In this document: positions 43,252-51,475 of the stretch, in pieces | Layout of the letters: every line of letters begins with the position of its first letter | Numbering within the stretch: position 1 is the stretch's first letter | Source of the DNA: an uncultured Ruminococcus sp. | GTDB lineage: Bacteria; Bacillota; Clostridia; Lachnospirales; Lachnospiraceae | DNA length: 64,000 nt | Reading direction: 5' to 3' | Assembly: GCA_904418845.1 (NCBI GenBank) | Contig: CAJFQC010000005.1 | Span: 1 to 64,000 of the forward strand | Translations under genes and position numbers: made by a program | The notes under the pieces: generated by a model | Told to the model about the DNA's origin: nothing | The model's database searches: none | Seen by the model: the letters and a program-made list of their open reading frames with translations, nothing else

Positions 43252-44289
43252 TTAGATTTCTGTTCTCTCATTCACAAGCCGAAATCCCAGCTTCATCTCC
43301 ACAGGAATCTTCTCTCCCCGCTCGATCACATCCAGAAGAAGTTCCGCACTGCGGATGCCGCTTGTCTTATAGCCAAAGTGGATCGTCGGTATGCCGCCGC
43401 TGACAGCTTTCAAAAGCTGGTTATCACCAAAGCCGGTGACAGTCACCCGTCTTATGTTCGTATCCTTCACTCCCTTTGTGCTTTTTGCACGTTCTGACAC
43501 GTGTTTTTCATAGATGTGCAGTGCTTCGATGACCCCCGCAGCAATAGTGTCTGTTGCACAGGATATGATATCGATGTCATCCTTTTCTTCCAGAAGGGAC
43601 AGGGCTGCATTGTATCCGGAATCAGTGCGGAATTCAGACATACGCACATAATCCTCATCGAGTTCTATGCCCGCGGACTTAAGCCCTGCGCGGAAGCCGT
43701 CCTCTCTTGCCGCTCCTGCCGCCTTGTCATCCCGGGTAACGCCGATGTAAGCGATATGGCCTCCGCCGGATGCCTGATTCAGCGAAGCCGCCAGCTTTCC
43801 CATCGCCTTTCCCGCACCATAGTCGTCATGATAGATACAATTTGCGTACTTTGTGCACTGCCCCACTACCACTACGGGAACCTTCGCGTTTTTAAGAAAT
43901 TTTCTGTGCTCACCCGTGATGATTGTACCGATCAGGATAATCCCGTCCACCGGATAATTCTCGAATAGTTTTAAGTATTCGATCTCCTTCTCCGGACGGT
44001 TGTCAGTGCTGGCAAGGAGCATCTGGTATCCCCTTGAAGAAAGCACCTGACCGATGCCCGCCGTGACACGGCTGATGGACTCGGAGTTGATCTTCGGCAC
44101 GACCACCCCCACGAGACATGCCCTCTTTGTGCGCAGGATCCTCGCCTGAGCAGACGGATGATATCCTGTCTCCTCGATCACTTTCTTTATCTGTTCCTTC
44201 TTCTCATCACTGATATAACCGCCGTTTAAATATCTCGACACCGCGGCGCTGGATACTCCCGCAAGCTTGGCAATCTCTTTAATCGTCAT
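43252..44289 (-). CDS. scrR: LacI-family transcriptional regulator, probable sucrose repressor
   Basis: 345 residues: N-terminal LacI helix-turn-helix (TIKEIAKLAGVSSAAVSRYLNG) and hinge, then a periplasmic-binding-protein-like sensor domain (LVGVVVPKINSESISRVTAGI ... VDGIILIGT ... FGYKTSGIRSAELLLDVI). It has its own promoter at 44310-44338 and is followed by the terminator and the scrA cre/operator region. Control of scrAB is inferred from position. Confidence 0.88.
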   Translation of the reverse strand: MTIKEIAKLAGVSSAAVSRYLNGGYISDEKKEQIKKVIEETGYHPSAQARILRTKRACLVGVVVPKINSESISRVTAGIGQVLSSRGYQMLLASTDNRPEKEIEYLKLFENYPVDGIILIGTIITGEHRKFLKNAKVPVVVVGQCTKYANCIYHDDYGAGKAMGKLAASLNQASGGGHIAYIGVTRDDKAAGAAREDGFRAGLKSAGIELDEDYVRMSEFRTDSGYNAALSLLEEKDDIDIISCATDTIAAGVIEALHIYEKHVSERAKSTKGVKDTNIRRVTVTGFGDNQLLKAVSGGIPTIHFGYKTSGIRSAELLLDVIERGEKIPVEMKLGFRLVNERTEI

Positions 44290-44309
44290 GAATCTTTACC
44301 TCTAAGTGC

Positions 44310-44338
44310 ATTATATGGGCTTACAGAGGGAAAATCAA
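44310..44338 (-). promoter_or_regulatory. scrR promoter
   Basis: Minus-strand TTGATT (44333-44338), 17-base spacer and TATAAT (44310-44315), 20 bases before the ATG. Confidence 0.75.
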
Positions 44339-44379
44339 TAACCTTGCCTATTATATAGACTATAAAAAACTTCTGCGCT

Positions 44380-45999
44380 CTATTCTTTTCTCGCTCTCCT
44401 CAGCAGAGCAGTCGTATACTTGTGTATGCTCTCTCCCGCCGTGCCGTCTGCATTGGTATACATCTTCCGGCACTTCTCCATCTGGACAGAGGCGTATTCA
44501 AGGATCACGTCCATATGTCCGAGGAAATCGGCTATGCTCAGCCTGTCGCCCTCTGTCTGGCCCCCGGCCTCGTACATAACATAACTGTTCTCTTCTTCCT
44601 TGTTCACAAAGGCGTCCACAGCGGCTCTTACGGCTCTTTCTTCCCCTGCTTCCTGTGGTTCGCTCCCCACGTTCTCTATATTCTGTACGAGAGTCGGTTT
44701 CCCCACGAACTCAAACATCAGCGCCACAGAATTTTCATCTCCAAAGCACGCATCGCTCCACGCCACAGCCCGGTTCAGATCCGGTGTGTCGTCATAAATG
44801 CCCCAGCCTGCCTCCCTGTACTCCTGTATGATCTCCTCGTACTCATCAGCAATCTGAGAATCCATGAACCGAAGGGTCTGGGCAAGCAGAGAATGCGGGC
44901 GCAGCCACAGCGTCACATCACTTCTGTCTCTGAAAAATTCAAGCGCGCTCCTTATTTTTCTCAAATATGCCTTTCCGCCCTCTTCCACCGAGTTCAGCGT
45001 CCCGGAGATGGAGAGGTTATAAAGTACGATTTTGTGATGTGGATCATCTGAGCTTACAGCCTCTCTCCACTCTTCCGGCAAGGGATAATCCTCTCTGCCA
45101 GTATGTGTCAGCTTATCTGTCTTGGGAGAGCCCAGCGCTATGATTTTCTCTTTCACCGTCCGTACAGTCATCCCCTCGATCTCATTCTCCTGTAAAAAGC
45201 TCTCGATATAGCGGTCCCTGACGTCCTCCGACTGCACAAACGTCAGATCAGAGAAGAGCACGCCCGGCAGAGAACCCGTGCCCGGCGACGGCACCGCCCT
45301 CTGCAAATGATACGGCACATACACAAGGCAGTCCGTCAGATCTCGGAGCTTCGTCGAGTAATAATCCGGATGCACGCTTATCATATTGTTCTCACTGTCG
45401 TACGGATTCATGATATAGATAATATCCGGCCGGCGTACCTCCACATCATACGATCTCCAATCTACAAGGTCATAAGCGCCTGGATAGCCTTTCTCCGCCT
45501 CATCATGCATCTCCCCGAACGTTCCGTCAGGGTATCTCTCATAATACGGAATAGGAACAAAATACGCATCACAGGACGGATCTTCCTTGACTGCATGATA
45601 GATGCTCTCCAGACAGTCGCTCATATCCGCCTTACAGCAGAAGAGAGCGACCTCCAGACGGACCGGGATACTTAGCCTTACGCTGCTGTCCATTTCCGCC
45701 AGTTTTCTCTGGAGCAGACGGTACACGCCCGAAGGGCTCTGTTCCTCTCCCTGCTGTGTTCTCTCGTAGATCTGCCAGCAGGTCTCGCAGTAATCCTCTA
45801 TTGTGCGAATGGCGGGAACATCCTCCCCCTCCGTCTTCTCTATCAGGTTTCCCGCCTCTATGGCGCTCTCCTGACAGTTGCTTAAGAGCCGCATGACATT
45901 CGTCCTATTCCCTTTTTCTAGCCATTTGCGTATCGCTCCATGCGCTTTTCTTAGCAGAGCAAAGCTCTCTTCAATCTGCCTTTTCTGTACTTTTCTCAC
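44380..45999 (-). CDS. Putative GT-B-like glycosyl/glycerophosphotransferase, flagellin-glycan cluster
   Basis: A 539-residue soluble protein. The first 110 residues are helical and charged. The rest reads as two Rossmann-like halves: VALFCCKADMSDCLESIYHAV, PDIIYIMNPYDSEN, LVYVPYHLQ, then KIVLYNLSISGTLNS, VTLWLRPHSLLAQTL and ENSVALMFEFVGKPTLVQN. This pattern resembles CDP-glycerol glycerophosphotransferase-like and other GT-B proteins that decorate cell-surface polymers, but I do not see a decisive signature. It overlaps the preceding GT2 gene by 29 bases, so it is in one transcript with two GT2 genes downstream of flagellin. A role in flagellin glycosylation is inferred from this position. 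Confidence 0.6.
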   Translation of the reverse strand: MRKVQKRQIEESFALLRKAHGAIRKWLEKGNRTNVMRLLSNCQESAIEAGNLIEKTEGEDVPAIRTIEDYCETCWQIYERTQQGEEQSPSGVYRLLQRKLAEMDSSVRLSIPVRLEVALFCCKADMSDCLESIYHAVKEDPSCDAYFVPIPYYERYPDGTFGEMHDEAEKGYPGAYDLVDWRSYDVEVRRPDIIYIMNPYDSENNMISVHPDYYSTKLRDLTDCLVYVPYHLQRAVPSPGTGSLPGVLFSDLTFVQSEDVRDRYIESFLQENEIEGMTVRTVKEKIIALGSPKTDKLTHTGREDYPLPEEWREAVSSDDPHHKIVLYNLSISGTLNSVEEGGKAYLRKIRSALEFFRDRSDVTLWLRPHSLLAQTLRFMDSQIADEYEEIIQEYREAGWGIYDDTPDLNRAVAWSDACFGDENSVALMFEFVGKPTLVQNIENVGSEPQEAGEERAVRAAVDAFVNKEEENSYVMYEAGGQTEGDRLSIADFLGHMDVILEYASVQMEKCRKMYTNADGTAGESIHKYTTALLRRARKE

Positions 46000-47374
46000 G
46001 TGCTCTCATCTCCTCTACTTTTTTCTCCAGTGCCTCCTGCACGGCACGGCGCCGGTCTTCCGGCATAGCGTCATACACCTTCTGTTCCAACGCCTTGAAA
46101 CCTGTCAGCTTCGCTCCTTTGAGTACTGCCATCTGGTCTTTTAATGTGGCAAGGTCATACAGCTTAGACAGAAGCTGCCATGTCCCAGCTGCGGACTCCG
46201 CCTCGGTCTCTTCCTTCTTCAGAAGGCCCAGAAGCATGATCAGGGGTTCTGTATAATACTTGTCCACTCCCAGGGACAGCACGCAGTTGCGCACTGTCTC
46301 CTGCTCTTTTCCCATATGTCTGCAGCAGTCGGCAAGCTGGGCATAGATCAGTTTCAGATTAGCCTGCATATACAGAGGAACATTCCCTTTGTACCGCTTC
46401 ATTTTATCAAGAGCGGACTCCAGATACTTCCTGCCCTCCTCATATTTCTTATTCTGATACAGCCACACGCCGAAGTAACAGTCCCCGTCCGGATATCCGC
46501 TGTAAATCTCCCTGTACTGTCTGTGCAGCTCCCTGATCATTTCCTCATGCGCGGGATCAGATTCCCGGGCATACAGTACCAGTAAAAGGGTTATTGAACG
46601 AAGAATATGTAGTTTTACATTATCTCCGTGATCCTTGTTCTCCGTCCCGTATGACACAGCTTTATGGAAATATTCTTTTGCCTCGTCAAACTTTTCCTCA
46701 GCCATGTATGCATCCCCCAGATAAGCCAATATCTCTATATTTTGGGAATCATCTTCTAGCTCTTTTTTAAGCATTGAAATATTCCGCTCTAACTTTCCGG
46801 TTTCCCCATATGTTTCCGCTGTATATCCGGTATGGAGAATCATCAGTTCCTTGCTGGCGTCGAAATATTCATAATGTTGACTTCCAGAAAGACGCAGAAC
46901 CTCGTGTATCCTGTTTGCGTATCTAAGCTCCAGCTTATTTCGAAACACTCTGTCCTGTTGTCCGACTACCCCAACCACTGCCTTTTCGTTCAGATTCACC
47001 AGCCTTGAACGGACTGCATTAATCTGTCTGCCTGCAGAGCTTACATCCTCTGCGGCGGCAATCATAGGAATCAGTTTAGACGCGCTCTTCTCATCAAAGT
47101 ACTCGTCTGCGTCCAGAAAAGCGATCCAGTCCCCGGAGGCCTGTTCTATGGCATAGTTCTTCGCTGCGGAAAAGTCGTCGCACCACTTGAAATGATATAC
47201 CTTCGCCCCCATCTCTCTGGCGATCTCCACCGTTCGGTCTGTGCTTCCCGTATCCACCACGATCTGCTCGCAGACAATTCCCCTGCCCCAGGAGAGGGCC
47301 CGACGGATATTCTTCTCCTCGTTCTTTACGATCATGCACTGGGACAGCCTGATCTTCCTGCTTTTTTTCTTCAT
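45971..47374 (-). CDS. Family 2 glycosyltransferase with TPR-like C-terminus (copy 2)
   Basis: 467 residues. The N-terminal GT2 domain has LSQCMIVKNEEKNIRRALSW, VVDTGSTDRTVEIA and the DxD-type FLDADEYF. It is followed by helical repeats resembling TPRs (about 215-400, for example LAYLGDAYMAEEKFDEAKEY). Proteins of this SunS-like layout glycosylate peptides or proteins. Its first 95 residues are nearly identical to those of the neighbouring gene at 47390, while the C-terminal parts differ. Located between flagellin and the GT-B-like gene, it probably modifies flagellin. Confidence 0.8.
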   Translation of the reverse strand: MKKKSRKIRLSQCMIVKNEEKNIRRALSWGRGIVCEQIVVDTGSTDRTVEIAREMGAKVYHFKWCDDFSAAKNYAIEQASGDWIAFLDADEYFDEKSASKLIPMIAAAEDVSSAGRQINAVRSRLVNLNEKAVVGVVGQQDRVFRNKLELRYANRIHEVLRLSGSQHYEYFDASKELMILHTGYTAETYGETGKLERNISMLKKELEDDSQNIEILAYLGDAYMAEEKFDEAKEYFHKAVSYGTENKDHGDNVKLHILRSITLLLVLYARESDPAHEEMIRELHRQYREIYSGYPDGDCYFGVWLYQNKKYEEGRKYLESALDKMKRYKGNVPLYMQANLKLIYAQLADCCRHMGKEQETVRNCVLSLGVDKYYTEPLIMLLGLLKKEETEAESAAGTWQLLSKLYDLATLKDQMAVLKGAKLTGFKALEQKVYDAMPEDRRRAVQEALEKKVEEMRAREKSTEKAD

Positions 47375-47389
47375 TGTCCATACACTCTC

Positions 47390-48679
47390 CTACTGTTTGT
47401 TATCCGAGGGATATCCCACAGTTTTAATACATTTTGCGAGAAAGAGCAGGTCTTTTCTGCTCTCCCTGTCATAGATCCCAAGCAGAAGCTGCCATGCTCC
47501 TGCCGTCCGCTGCCCAGAGGCGTCGTCTTTCTTGAGTATTCTGAGAATCCCGCAGAGCAGATCGTCCTGATAGCGGTCGGCCCGCAGGGCAAGAACCGCA
47601 TAATACAGCTCTTCCGCCGGCAGACCCAGGCGCCGACAGATGACAGCCATTGCGGCGCAGGCCTTCCCCTGCTCCCCTCGAAGATAGATATCATCCACTC
47701 CACAGTAAACGTCCAGAAGATCAAGGGAACGCCTGATCTCATCATGGGCGCGGGAGAAGTCCTGCCGTCTCATATGATAAAGCCCGAGATAATAGTATAC
47801 ATCCGGGTTCTCAACGGCAGGGTAACCTGTCCGACTTGCCGTCTCCTCCACTTTCCCGTCAGTTCCTGCTAGGGACAGATCATATGCGTAGAGTCTGAGG
47901 AGATTCTTCCCTGCGCTTTCATGCCTGCTTCGGCTCACAGTATCTCCGGGAATACCTGTAAGTGCCTTTTCGTATGCCTGCACTGCCATGCCCATCTCAC
48001 CCATGCCGATATAGGCGTCCCCCAGGTAAGCATACGGGGTTAAATCGTTCGGATTCTCTTCGATCTCCTTAAGGAGCATCTCTACATTTCTCTGCCACTT
48101 TCCTTTTGCTTTCATGATTGAGGGCACATAGCCTGTATGTAAGATTGAAAGCCTCCTCTGTTCATCTCTGCAGTTCATCTCCCCACCGCCCGTAAGGCCG
48201 ATCTGCTCGTGTATCCTTCCATGGTAGCGTATCTGCAGGATATTGCGGAAGATCCGATCCTGGACGGACACAGAGAAGGGCTGCCCATCCTCCCCAAGCT
48301 GCACCCATGAGCAACGGATGAAGTGGACAAAAGCTTCCTCACTTCCATGATCATCCAACCCGCTTAATATATCCATAAGCTGGTCTGCATCTTTCTCCGA
48401 AAAATACTCGTCCGCATCCAAAAAGGCAATCCAATCCCCGGACGCCTGTTCTATAGCGTAGTTCTTCGCTGCGGAGAAGTCCTCGCGCCACTTAAAATGA
48501 TAAACTTTCGCCCCCATCTCCTTGGCAATCTCCACTGTCCGGTCTGTGCTTCCCGTATCCACCACGATCTGCTCACAGACGCGCCCTTTCCCCCATGAAA
48601 GGGCGCGTCTGATATTCTCTTCCTCATTTTTCACGATCATGCACTGGGAGAGGCGTGCCTTCTTCATTCTGTCCTGCAT
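47390..48679 (-). CDS. Family 2 glycosyltransferase with TPR-like C-terminus (copy 1)
   Basis: 429 residues with the same GT2 core as its neighbour (SQCMIVKNEEENIRRALSW, DTGSTDRTVEIAKEMG, FLDADEYFSEKDA) and helical repeats behind it (TPYAYLGDAYIGMGEMGMAVQAYEKAL). The start at 48679 has GGAAGAG 8 bases upstream; the frame runs open further back through the flagellin terminator, which is not credible. It is the first gene after hag and stops 16 bases before the start of copy 2. Probable flagellin glycosyltransferase; sugar unknown. Confidence 0.8.
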   Translation of the reverse strand: MQDRMKKARLSQCMIVKNEEENIRRALSWGKGRVCEQIVVDTGSTDRTVEIAKEMGAKVYHFKWREDFSAAKNYAIEQASGDWIAFLDADEYFSEKDADQLMDILSGLDDHGSEEAFVHFIRCSWVQLGEDGQPFSVSVQDRIFRNILQIRYHGRIHEQIGLTGGGEMNCRDEQRRLSILHTGYVPSIMKAKGKWQRNVEMLLKEIEENPNDLTPYAYLGDAYIGMGEMGMAVQAYEKALTGIPGDTVSRSRHESAGKNLLRLYAYDLSLAGTDGKVEETASRTGYPAVENPDVYYYLGLYHMRRQDFSRAHDEIRRSLDLLDVYCGVDDIYLRGEQGKACAAMAVICRRLGLPAEELYYAVLALRADRYQDDLLCGILRILKKDDASGQRTAGAWQLLLGIYDRESRKDLLFLAKCIKTVGYPSDNKQ

Positions 48680-48734
48680 ATTTTGCTCTTCCTTTTCATA
48701 TCTCCAGATTATTACTCTCTTCCTTCCGGCTTTT

Positions 48735-48793
48735 CTTATGGGAGAAGCTTCCATCTCCCATAAGAAAAACCCCCATCCCAAATGGGATGGGAG
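48735..48793 (-). terminator. Flagellin terminator followed by a second hairpin
   Basis: On the minus strand CTCCCATCCC, ATTT, GGGATGGGGG, TTTTTCTT (48764-48793) is a strong terminator 17 bases after hag. It is followed directly by a second perfect 11-bp hairpin, CTTATGGGAGA with TCTCCCATAAG (48735-48764), without a T tract. The second hairpin may tune read-through into the glycosyltransferases or protect their mRNA end. Confidence 0.8.
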
Positions 48794-48809
48794 TCTGAAA
48801 AGTTCCCGC

Positions 48810-49646
48810 TTACTGTAATAACTGAAGAACGCCCTGCGGTACCATATTTGCCTGTGCAAGCATTGCCTGCGAAGCCTGTACCAGGATGTTGTTCTTCGTA
48901 TAAGCCATCATCTCATTAGCCATATCTACATCGCGGATGCGGCTCTCTGCTGCGGTAATGTTCTCTGTCTGTACGCTCAGGTTGTTGATTGTGTGCTCCA
49001 GACGGTTCTGGATAGCGCCCAGGTTACCACGGATGGAAGATACCATGTTAATAGCAGATCTGATAGCTGTAACTGCAGTTGACGAACCAGCCTGTGTACT
49101 AAGATTAATAGTGCTGATTCCAAGGCTTGCTGTATCCGTAGCAGAAATCGTTACCTTGAGCTGGTTGAAAGCATCAGCAGTATCGCCGATCTGAAGTACG
49201 CCAGTGCTTGCTGTTGTATTTCCATAGGAACCATCCAGCAGGTTGATGCCGTTGAAGTTCGTGGAGTCAGAGATACGCTCGATCTCTTCATTCAGACTGT
49301 CGATCTCAGCCTGAATGTTGTCACGGTCAACATCATCCTGGTATGTGCCGTTGGCAGACTGAATAGCCAGCTCTACCATACGGTTCAGCATGGAGTGAAC
49401 CTCTGTCAGAGCACCCTCTGCTGTCTGTACGAGTGAGATCGCGTCGTTCGCGTTCTTCTGAGCTGTCTCAAGGCCTGTGATCTGTGCGCGCATCTTCTCG
49501 GAAATAGCAAGTCCTGCAGCGTCGTCTCCTGCACGGTTGATCTTATAACCGGAGGAAAGTTTCTCCAGGTTCTTGGACAGTGCACTGTTGTTGTTTGTCA
49601 GGTTGCGGTAAGAATTCATTGCGGAAATATTGTGTTGGATTCTCAT
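48810..49646 (-). CDS. hag: Flagellin
   Basis: Filament subunit of 278 residues, a short flagellin made of the conserved D0/D1 regions with almost no variable domain. The N-terminus MRIQHNISAMNSYRNL and SGYKINRAGDDAAGLAISEKM and the C-terminus VDMANEMMAYTKNNIL and ANMVPQGVLQLLQ are typical. The start at 49646 follows AAGGAGG. The leader is about 250 bases long, starts at a sigma-D promoter and has a CsrA-type hairpin before the ribosome-binding site. Codon use is strongly biased, fitting high expression. FliW, CsrA, FliS and FliD partners are all in the window. Confidence 0.97.
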   Translation of the reverse strand: MRIQHNISAMNSYRNLTNNNSALSKNLEKLSSGYKINRAGDDAAGLAISEKMRAQITGLETAQKNANDAISLVQTAEGALTEVHSMLNRMVELAIQSANGTYQDDVDRDNIQAEIDSLNEEIERISDSTNFNGINLLDGSYGNTTASTGVLQIGDTADAFNQLKVTISATDTASLGISTINLSTQAGSSTAVTAIRSAINMVSSIRGNLGAIQNRLEHTINNLSVQTENITAAESRIRDVDMANEMMAYTKNNILVQASQAMLAQANMVPQGVLQLLQ

Positions 49647-49655
49647 AATGTTACC

Positions 49656-49690
49656 TCCTTGGTAATTTTCCGAAGCCTTCCTTGGCTTCG
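49656..49690 (-). promoter_or_regulatory. CsrA-binding sites in the hag leader
   Basis: Minus-strand hairpin CGAAGCC, AAGGAA, GGCTTCG (49671-49690) presents AAGGA, a CsrA ANGGA core, in its loop. The second AAGGA (49656-49660) is part of the Shine-Dalgarno AAGGAGG. This reproduces the BS1/BS2 arrangement of the Bacillus subtilis hag leader controlled by CsrA and FliW. Confidence 0.75.
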
Positions 49691-49904
49691 TATACATTTT
49701 ATAATGTTTTTATACAGCTTCGTTCTTTGCCTGTCCGTGGATCCTATGTGCACTGGCGGACGCTTGGCAAAAACTTTACTGCGGGCGGGAAAACAATTAT
49801 CTGGTCTTTCACGCCTCTTATTATCTCGGACAGTTCTGAACGGAAATGTGACGAGAGATAATTTTATACTCTTTCATCACCTTCCATCTGCCTGTCTATA
49901 TTTT

Positions 49905-49931
49905 ATATCGGCTTTACTTTCAATAAATTAA
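49905..49931 (-). promoter_or_regulatory. Sigma-D promoter of hag
   Basis: Minus-strand TTAA (49928-49931), 15-base spacer and GCCGATAT (49905-49912), against the sigma-D consensus TAAA-N15-GCCGATAW. Confidence 0.75.
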
Positions 49932-50030
49932 GATTTTTTTAAAAATTTTGCATTCTTTTTGAAATTTTTTATTTCCCTCTTTCCCTAAGACCCTAAGAAT
50001 CTTCTTTTCCTTATTTGTATAGCCGCTTTT

Positions 50031-50038
50031 GCCGATAT
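50031..50038 (+). promoter_or_regulatory. Sigma-D -10 element of the short FliD-like gene
   Basis: GCCGATAT on the plus strand, 36 bases before the ATG. The -35 is weak (TTAT or TATT at the expected place). Confidence 0.55.
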
Positions 50039-50073
50039 ATATATATAATAAATGTAAGAAAGGAGGGAATTGT

Positions 50074-51369
50074 ATGTCGATCTATGGAATTAGTTCTTAT
50101 GGCATGAGATATTACAACTACCAGTCATCTATCAACAACGCCCGGCTCATGCAGGCGCTCTCGCAAAACCCGAAGCTGAACGATCTGAGCGAAATTAAGG
50201 AATCCTATGATTCGTCAAGATCTTCACTCTCGGACAGCTTTGACTTTGTAAAGGAGTACACCTCCAGCATGTCGTCTCTGATGAAAGCAGCAAGCGAGCT
50301 TAAGGGCTCCGGTGCATCCAGCGCTGTGAACGATCTGACCGTGACCAGCTCGGACACCTCAGTGGCGACAGTCACAGAGCGGCTGCCCGTGCGCAGCTCC
50401 GGTGAGATCACACTGGAGGTCAGCCAGACCGCCCGTACGCAGATAAACACAAGCGATGCGGTAAAGGCAAATGAGGCGGCGGTGGAGGACATGGATTTTA
50501 CTGTGTCCGGAAGCCATGGCACGGCCATGGTTCAGGTAAGCAGCACGAATGATGACGGCACTGCCAGGACAAGCGAAAGTATGCTGTATGAAGCCGCTAA
50601 ACAGATCAACAGTCAGGATGTGGGGGTGCGCGCCACCGTTGTAGAAGACGCCGGAGAGGTATCCTTAAAGCTTGAGAGCAGACATACCGGAGAGGTATAC
50701 GGGTTTAGCGCCCAGGGTCAGTTCGGCGCGGCAGCCGGGATAGACCGGGTAGATACTGCCGCTTTGAATGCAGAATACTCTGTCACTGACGGCGGCTTCA
50801 CCCGCAGCTACACCTCTTCGACCAATGACATCACTGTCAACTCCGGGCGGATCGGTGTGAGCCTTAAGGACACTGGAGAAGTGACCATAAGCGCCGGTAT
50901 GGACGAGGAGAAAATATCCGCCGCAGTTCAGGATCTGGTGAGCAGCTATAATAGCGCGCTTAAAGTCCTTAATGACAACTACGGCAGAGGCAGCGGAGTG
51001 GACAGGCAGTTGAGGAATCTTGTCAGAGGCCTTGGTTCCGAGCAGTCACTGGCAAAAGTGGGAATCACTGTGAACAAAGACGCCACACTGGAGTTTGACG
51101 AAGAAGTCTTTTCAAAAAGCTTCGCGGAAGATCCGTCATTTGTCCGGAATATCATATCCGGTACAGGAGGCATCGCAGACACAGCCTTTAATAAAGCGTC
51201 AGGCGGGATGAATGTGAATTCAAGTTCTCTGATCAACAATGATATGGCGGAAGCTCAGCATGAGATACTGAACAACCCGTTCAATGTGATAGGGATGTAT
51301 TCCCGCAACAGCGCATACCTGAATAACAACTTCTACGCAGTCGGACTTATGATGAACTATCTGGTCTGA
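50074..51369 (+). CDS. Short FliD-like flagellar protein
   Basis: 431 residues, read divergently from hag. The second half reads like the FliD C-terminal region: ISAAVQDLVSSYNSALKVLN, RQLRNLVRGLG, VGITVNKDATLEFDEEVFSKSF and ADPSFV-like DPSFVRNII. The first part (SSLSDSFDFVKEYTSSMSSL, GEITLEVSQTARTQIN) suits a secreted flagellar axial protein. It lacks the long coiled-coil ends of true FliD, which is present separately at 61609. The start at 50074 follows AGGAGGG. It could be an alternative cap, a filament-associated protein or an export-related factor; no name is given. It ends at a bidirectional terminator. Confidence 0.7.
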   Translation: MSIYGISSYGMRYYNYQSSINNARLMQALSQNPKLNDLSEIKESYDSSRSSLSDSFDFVKEYTSSMSSLMKAASELKGSGASSAVNDLTVTSSDTSVATVTERLPVRSSGEITLEVSQTARTQINTSDAVKANEAAVEDMDFTVSGSHGTAMVQVSSTNDDGTARTSESMLYEAAKQINSQDVGVRATVVEDAGEVSLKLESRHTGEVYGFSAQGQFGAAAGIDRVDTAALNAEYSVTDGGFTRSYTSSTNDITVNSGRIGVSLKDTGEVTISAGMDEEKISAAVQDLVSSYNSALKVLNDNYGRGSGVDRQLRNLVRGLGSEQSLAKVGITVNKDATLEFDEEVFSKSFAEDPSFVRNIISGTGGIADTAFNKASGGMNVNSSSLINNDMAEAQHEILNNPFNVIGMYSRNSAYLNNNFYAVGLMMNYLV

Positions 51370-51410
51370 ACAGTTGGAAAGGTTGGATAATTAGAACATA
51401 CATCTAAAGA

Positions 51411-51453
51411 AAAGAAGAGACGCTCTCCTTTGCCGGAGAGTGTCTCTTCTTTA
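51411..51453. terminator. Bidirectional terminator
   Basis: AAAGAAGAGACGCTCTCC and GGAGAGTGTCTCTTCTTT form an 18-bp stem with one G-T pair and a 6-base loop, flanked by A/T runs. It ends both the FliD-like gene and the convergent MCP gene. Confidence 0.88.
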
Positions 51454-51475
51454 ATCTAGTATCATGTTTCTGGTA

